Shown piece by piece: positions 6,255 to 8,230 of a DNA stretch of 8,230 bases (within the stretch, counting starts at the first letter, position 1; the number at the start of each line of letters is the position of its first letter). Position numbers and translations under genes: made by a program. This stretch comes from Tatlockia sp. (GTDB taxonomy: Bacteria; Cyanobacteriota; Cyanobacteriia; Cyanobacteriales; Chroococcidiopsidaceae), in contig JACCVJ010000625.1 in assembly GCA_013698215.1 (NCBI GenBank), positions 1 to 8,230 of the forward strand, given 5' to 3'. The notes under the pieces are model-generated. The model was not told the DNA's origin and ran no database searches. It was given only the letters and a program-made list of their open reading frames with translations.

Positions 6255-6294
6255 TTCAAAGGTAGTTAGCACTGATATGCTATTTGCCTTTGAA
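6255..6294 (+). other. long stem-loop in the rne leader
   Basis: The arms 6255-6271 and 6278-6294 pair over 17 positions: 8 Watson-Crick pairs (TTCAAAGG with CCTTTGAA), T-G, A-T, G-T, one T-T mismatch, then 5 pairs (TAGCA with TGCTA), closed by a 6-nt loop CTGATA. It starts about 160 nt before the rne ATG. Such a long stem in non-coding DNA is unlikely by chance; a role in RNase E feedback is inference. Confidence 0.55.
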
Positions 6295-6401
6295 CTAAAC
6301 CCCTAGTTAAATTCCAATTGCAATTATCAGCAGCATCAATATTCAGGCTTGTGAAAGCGAGAAACCAATCTTCACGGCTATGAAACATCGCTGCTAAATT
6401 T

Positions 6402-6406
6402 GAGGA
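6402..6406 (+). promoter_or_regulatory. rne ribosome binding site
   Basis: GAGGA is placed 6 nt before the ATG at 6413 and fixes the start of RNase E. It sits five bases after a stop codon that closes a five-codon upstream reading frame (6380-6397). Confidence 0.65.
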
Positions 6407-6412
6407 AATTGA

Positions 6413-8230
6413 ATGCCAAAACAAATTATTATAGCCGAACAGCACCACATAGCTGCGGTTTTTAGCGAAGATCAAATTCAAGAACTTGTAGTAGCTACTG
6501 GTCATCATCAAATTAGTGATGTTTATTTGGGAGTAGTAGAAAATGTATTGCCGGGGATAGATGCGGCTTTTGTCAATATTGGCGATTCGGAGCGCAATGG
6601 ATTTATTCATGTTACCGATCTAGGGCCATTGCGGCTCAAGCGTACAGCAGGAGCCATCACAGAACTATTAGCTCCCCAGCAAAAAGTATTAGTTCAAGTA
6701 ATGAAAGAGCCAACGGGTAATAAAGGCCCAAGGCTGACTGGAAATATTACTCTCCCCGGTCGCTATGTCGTATTAATGCCCTTTAATCGCGGTGTAAACC
6801 TTTCAAGGAGAATTAGAACCGAAAACGAACGCAACCGTTTAAGAGCTTTAGCAATCTTAATCAAACCGTCGGGAATGGGTATGTTAGTGCGTACCGAAGC
6901 GGAGGGAAAGCCAGAAGAAGCAATTATTGAAGACTTAGAAATATTGCTCAAGCAATGGGAGACAATCCAACAGGAAGCGCAATCGACACGAGCGCCAGCT
7001 TTACTAAAACGCGACGATGATTTTATTCAGCGCGTACTAAGGGATATGTATGGCGCAGATGTCAACCGGATTGTAGTAGATTCCAATCTAGGCTTAAAAA
7101 GAGTCAAGCAGGCTTTAGTTAATTGGAGTGGTGGGAGTGTTCCTCAAGGGTTGCTAATCGATCATCACCGCGATCGCACGTCTGTATTAGAATACTTCCG
7201 CATCACTGCCGCAATTAAAGAAGCCCTCAAGCCACGAGTAGACTTGCCTTCGGGGGGTTATGTGATTATTGAACCTACCGAAGCTTTGACGGTCGTTGAT
7301 GTCAATTCTGGCTCGTTTACGCGATCGGCCACCGCTAGAGAAACCGTACTATGGACAAACTGCGAAGCGGCGACAGAAATAGCTAGACAACTGCGGATGC
7401 GGAATATAGCAGGAGTAATTATTGTTGATTTTATCGACATGGACTCCCAAAAAGACCAACTCCAAGTATTAGAACACTTTAATAAAGCGCTCAAAGCTGA
7501 TAAAGCAAGACCCCAAATAGCCCAGTTATCGGAATTAGGTTTAGTCGAACTTACCCGCAAGCGCCAAGGACAAAACATCTACGAATTGTTTGGTAGTACC
7601 TGTCCTACCTGTGGCGGCTTAGGGCATATAGAACACCTACCAGGAGAAACCGACAATCGAGAAAAGGAAGTAGTTACAACTCCGATTAGAGAAAGAATAT
7701 CTTTAGCTGAAGTTCCAGAGCGACTTCCTATGGTCATCCCGGCAACAAATAGGGAGTTTCGCACGCCTACACCGAAGCTACCAGAACCGAGAGAAACTTA
7801 TCTAGATACCGCCGAAGCCTTCACTAGCACCGATCGCACTCCCGTAGTTAATATTAGCGATCGTTCTAGCTACCAAGAAGATGATGAAAACGATCGCCGT
7901 ACTCACCGCCGTCGCAATAGTCGGATTGAAGCAGAGGAAGCCCAAGAAAATAGTTTAAATTTGGTTAACGATATCGAACCAGAAATAGACCTTGAGGAGC
8001 AAGAAGAAGCTCAAAGCGACCCTGAAACCACGTCTATTACAAGTAAAGTTAGTTGGATTGAAAGAGCCGAGCGCACTAAGCCAATAAAACCGGAGCCAAT
8101 TAAACCTATCGTCACACCGCCGGAAATTGTGACTGTAGAAATGACTTCAGAACAGCAAGATGTGTATGCGCTAATGGGAGTGTCGCCCTTAGTGCTATTA
8201 AATCGCCAAGTCAAAAACGCCAAAAGTGCG
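6413..8230 (+). CDS. rne: ribonuclease E (partial, C-terminal end outside window)
   Basis: This is the endoribonuclease that cuts A/U-rich single-stranded RNA and starts mRNA decay and rRNA/tRNA processing. The 606 codons present have no stop. The N-terminus MPKQIIIAEQ is followed by the S1 RNA-binding domain (about 36-120, DVYLGVVENVLPGIDAAF, GFIHVTDLG). A 5'-sensor segment follows with Arg160 and Thr161 in LVRTEAEG, equivalent to E. coli Arg169/Thr170. The DNase I-like catalytic domain has Asp296 (VDVNSG) and Asp339 (VDFIDM), aligning with the Mg-binding Asp303/Asp346. The zinc-link CPTCGG has Cys397 and Cys400. From about 415 the non-catalytic tail begins, with a basic patch (495-504), an acidic stretch (520-538) and a conserved-looking segment near 583-606. 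Cyanobacterial RNase E is typically about 650-700 aa, so some tens of residues, including the usual Arg-rich PNPase-binding end, are missing. In several cyanobacteria rnhB follows rne. Confidence 0.96.
   Translation, partial: MPKQIIIAEQHHIAAVFSEDQIQELVVATGHHQISDVYLGVVENVLPGIDAAFVNIGDSERNGFIHVTDLGPLRLKRTAGAITELLAPQQKVLVQVMKEPTGNKGPRLTGNITLPGRYVVLMPFNRGVNLSRRIRTENERNRLRALAILIKPSGMGMLVRTEAEGKPEEAIIEDLEILLKQWETIQQEAQSTRAPALLKRDDDFIQRVLRDMYGADVNRIVVDSNLGLKRVKQALVNWSGGSVPQGLLIDHHRDRTSVLEYFRITAAIKEALKPRVDLPSGGYVIIEPTEALTVVDVNSGSFTRSATARETVLWTNCEAATEIARQLRMRNIAGVIIVDFIDMDSQKDQLQVLEHFNKALKADKARPQIAQLSELGLVELTRKRQGQNIYELFGSTCPTCGGLGHIEHLPGETDNREKEVVTTPIRERISLAEVPERLPMVIPATNREFRTPTPKLPEPRETYLDTAEAFTSTDRTPVVNISDRSSYQEDDENDRRTHRRRNSRIEAEEAQENSLNLVNDIEPEIDLEEQEEAQSDPETTSITSKVSWIERAERTKPIKPEPIKPIVTPPEIVTVEMTSEQQDVYALMGVSPLVLLNRQVKNAKSA

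Larger units (their letters stand above)
6184..6412 (+). promoter_or_regulatory. structured upstream/leader region of rne
   Basis: These 229 bp before rne have no credible gene but contain several stems: 6212-6233, 6255-6294, a GCTT-GTGA-AAGC hairpin with a GNRA-type loop (6347-6358), and AGCAGC (6329-6334) complementary to GCTGCT (6390-6395) just before the ribosome site. E. coli rne is autoregulated through stem-loops of its long leader, and this layout suggests similar feedback. I could not pick a convincing promoter, so how much of it is transcribed is unknown. Confidence 0.45.
316..7177. repeat. dispersed HIP1 octamers (GCGATCGC), ten copies
   Basis: Copies begin at 316, 1211, 2229, 3488, 4832, 4936, 5377, 5858, 6103 and 7170. 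About 0.13 copies would be expected in random DNA of this length. This palindrome is the hallmark over-represented octamer of many cyanobacterial genomes. Seven copies are in the genes dapL, the radical SAM gene and rne, and three are outside these genes (one of them in the tentative 74-aa ORF). Confidence 0.9.

Noticed and set aside
6129..6262. Promoter candidates for rne (for example TTGAAG 6141-6146 with TAAAAG 17 bp downstream)
   Set aside because: The -10 matches are poor and several equally weak choices exist.
6266..6610. 114-aa minus-strand ORF overlapping the rne start
   Set aside because: Its first third is antisense to the conserved S1 domain of RNase E and the rest is antisense to the leader; no family resemblance and no ribosome site. 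The other minus-strand ORFs between 6763 and 8223 are also rne shadows.
1..8230. Search for CRISPR arrays, tRNA/rRNA genes, transposases, integrases, toxin-antitoxin or biosynthetic clusters
   Set aside because: No regularly spaced repeats, cloverleaf-like segments or proteins of these families were seen.

Overview
The window is almost certainly cyanobacterial chromosome. Ten copies of the cyanobacterial HIP1 octamer GCGATCGC are spread along it (about 0.13 would be expected by chance in 8.2 kb). The gene set also fits: a ClpS adaptor, a 390-aa LL-diaminopimelate aminotransferase of the type seen in cyanobacteria, a fused radical SAM/DUF2344 protein, and an RNase E with a compact catalytic half and a cyanobacterial-type tail. 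The moderate A+T content fits a filamentous or Chroococcidiopsis-like lineage, but genus cannot be told from the sequence.

Layout. Positions 1-218 (minus) hold the N-terminal three quarters of clpS, cut by the window edge. Divergent from it is a 127-aa protein of unknown function (397-780, plus), separated by a short region with a -35-like box and a 16-bp dyad. This gene converges on dapL (883-2055, minus) across about 100 bp of C-rich repeats and a weak hairpin. An 846-bp gene-free region (2056-2901) follows. It holds repeats close to dapL and two tandem hairpins about 190-235 bp before the next gene. Then come three plus-strand genes: a STAS-domain anti-sigma-factor antagonist (2902-3237), a large B12-binding/radical SAM/DUF2344 fusion (3283-5883), and rne (6413 to the window end, last part of the tail missing). 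The 529 bp before rne hold a terminator-like hairpin, a possible 74-aa minus-strand ORF, and a strongly structured leader.

Functional picture. Most of this is housekeeping: N-degron proteolysis (ClpS), lysine and peptidoglycan precursor synthesis (DapL) and RNA decay/processing (RNase E). The most interesting points are the radical SAM/DUF2344 protein next to RNase E, a linkage that recurs in distant bacteria and whose function is unsolved; a small in-frame insert in that protein carrying an inverted repeat; the near-continuous 17-position stem in the rne leader, which looks suited to autoregulation; and the long regulatory-looking region before the STAS gene. I see no CRISPR array, transposase, prophage, tRNA or rRNA, and no clear novel defence or biosynthetic system.
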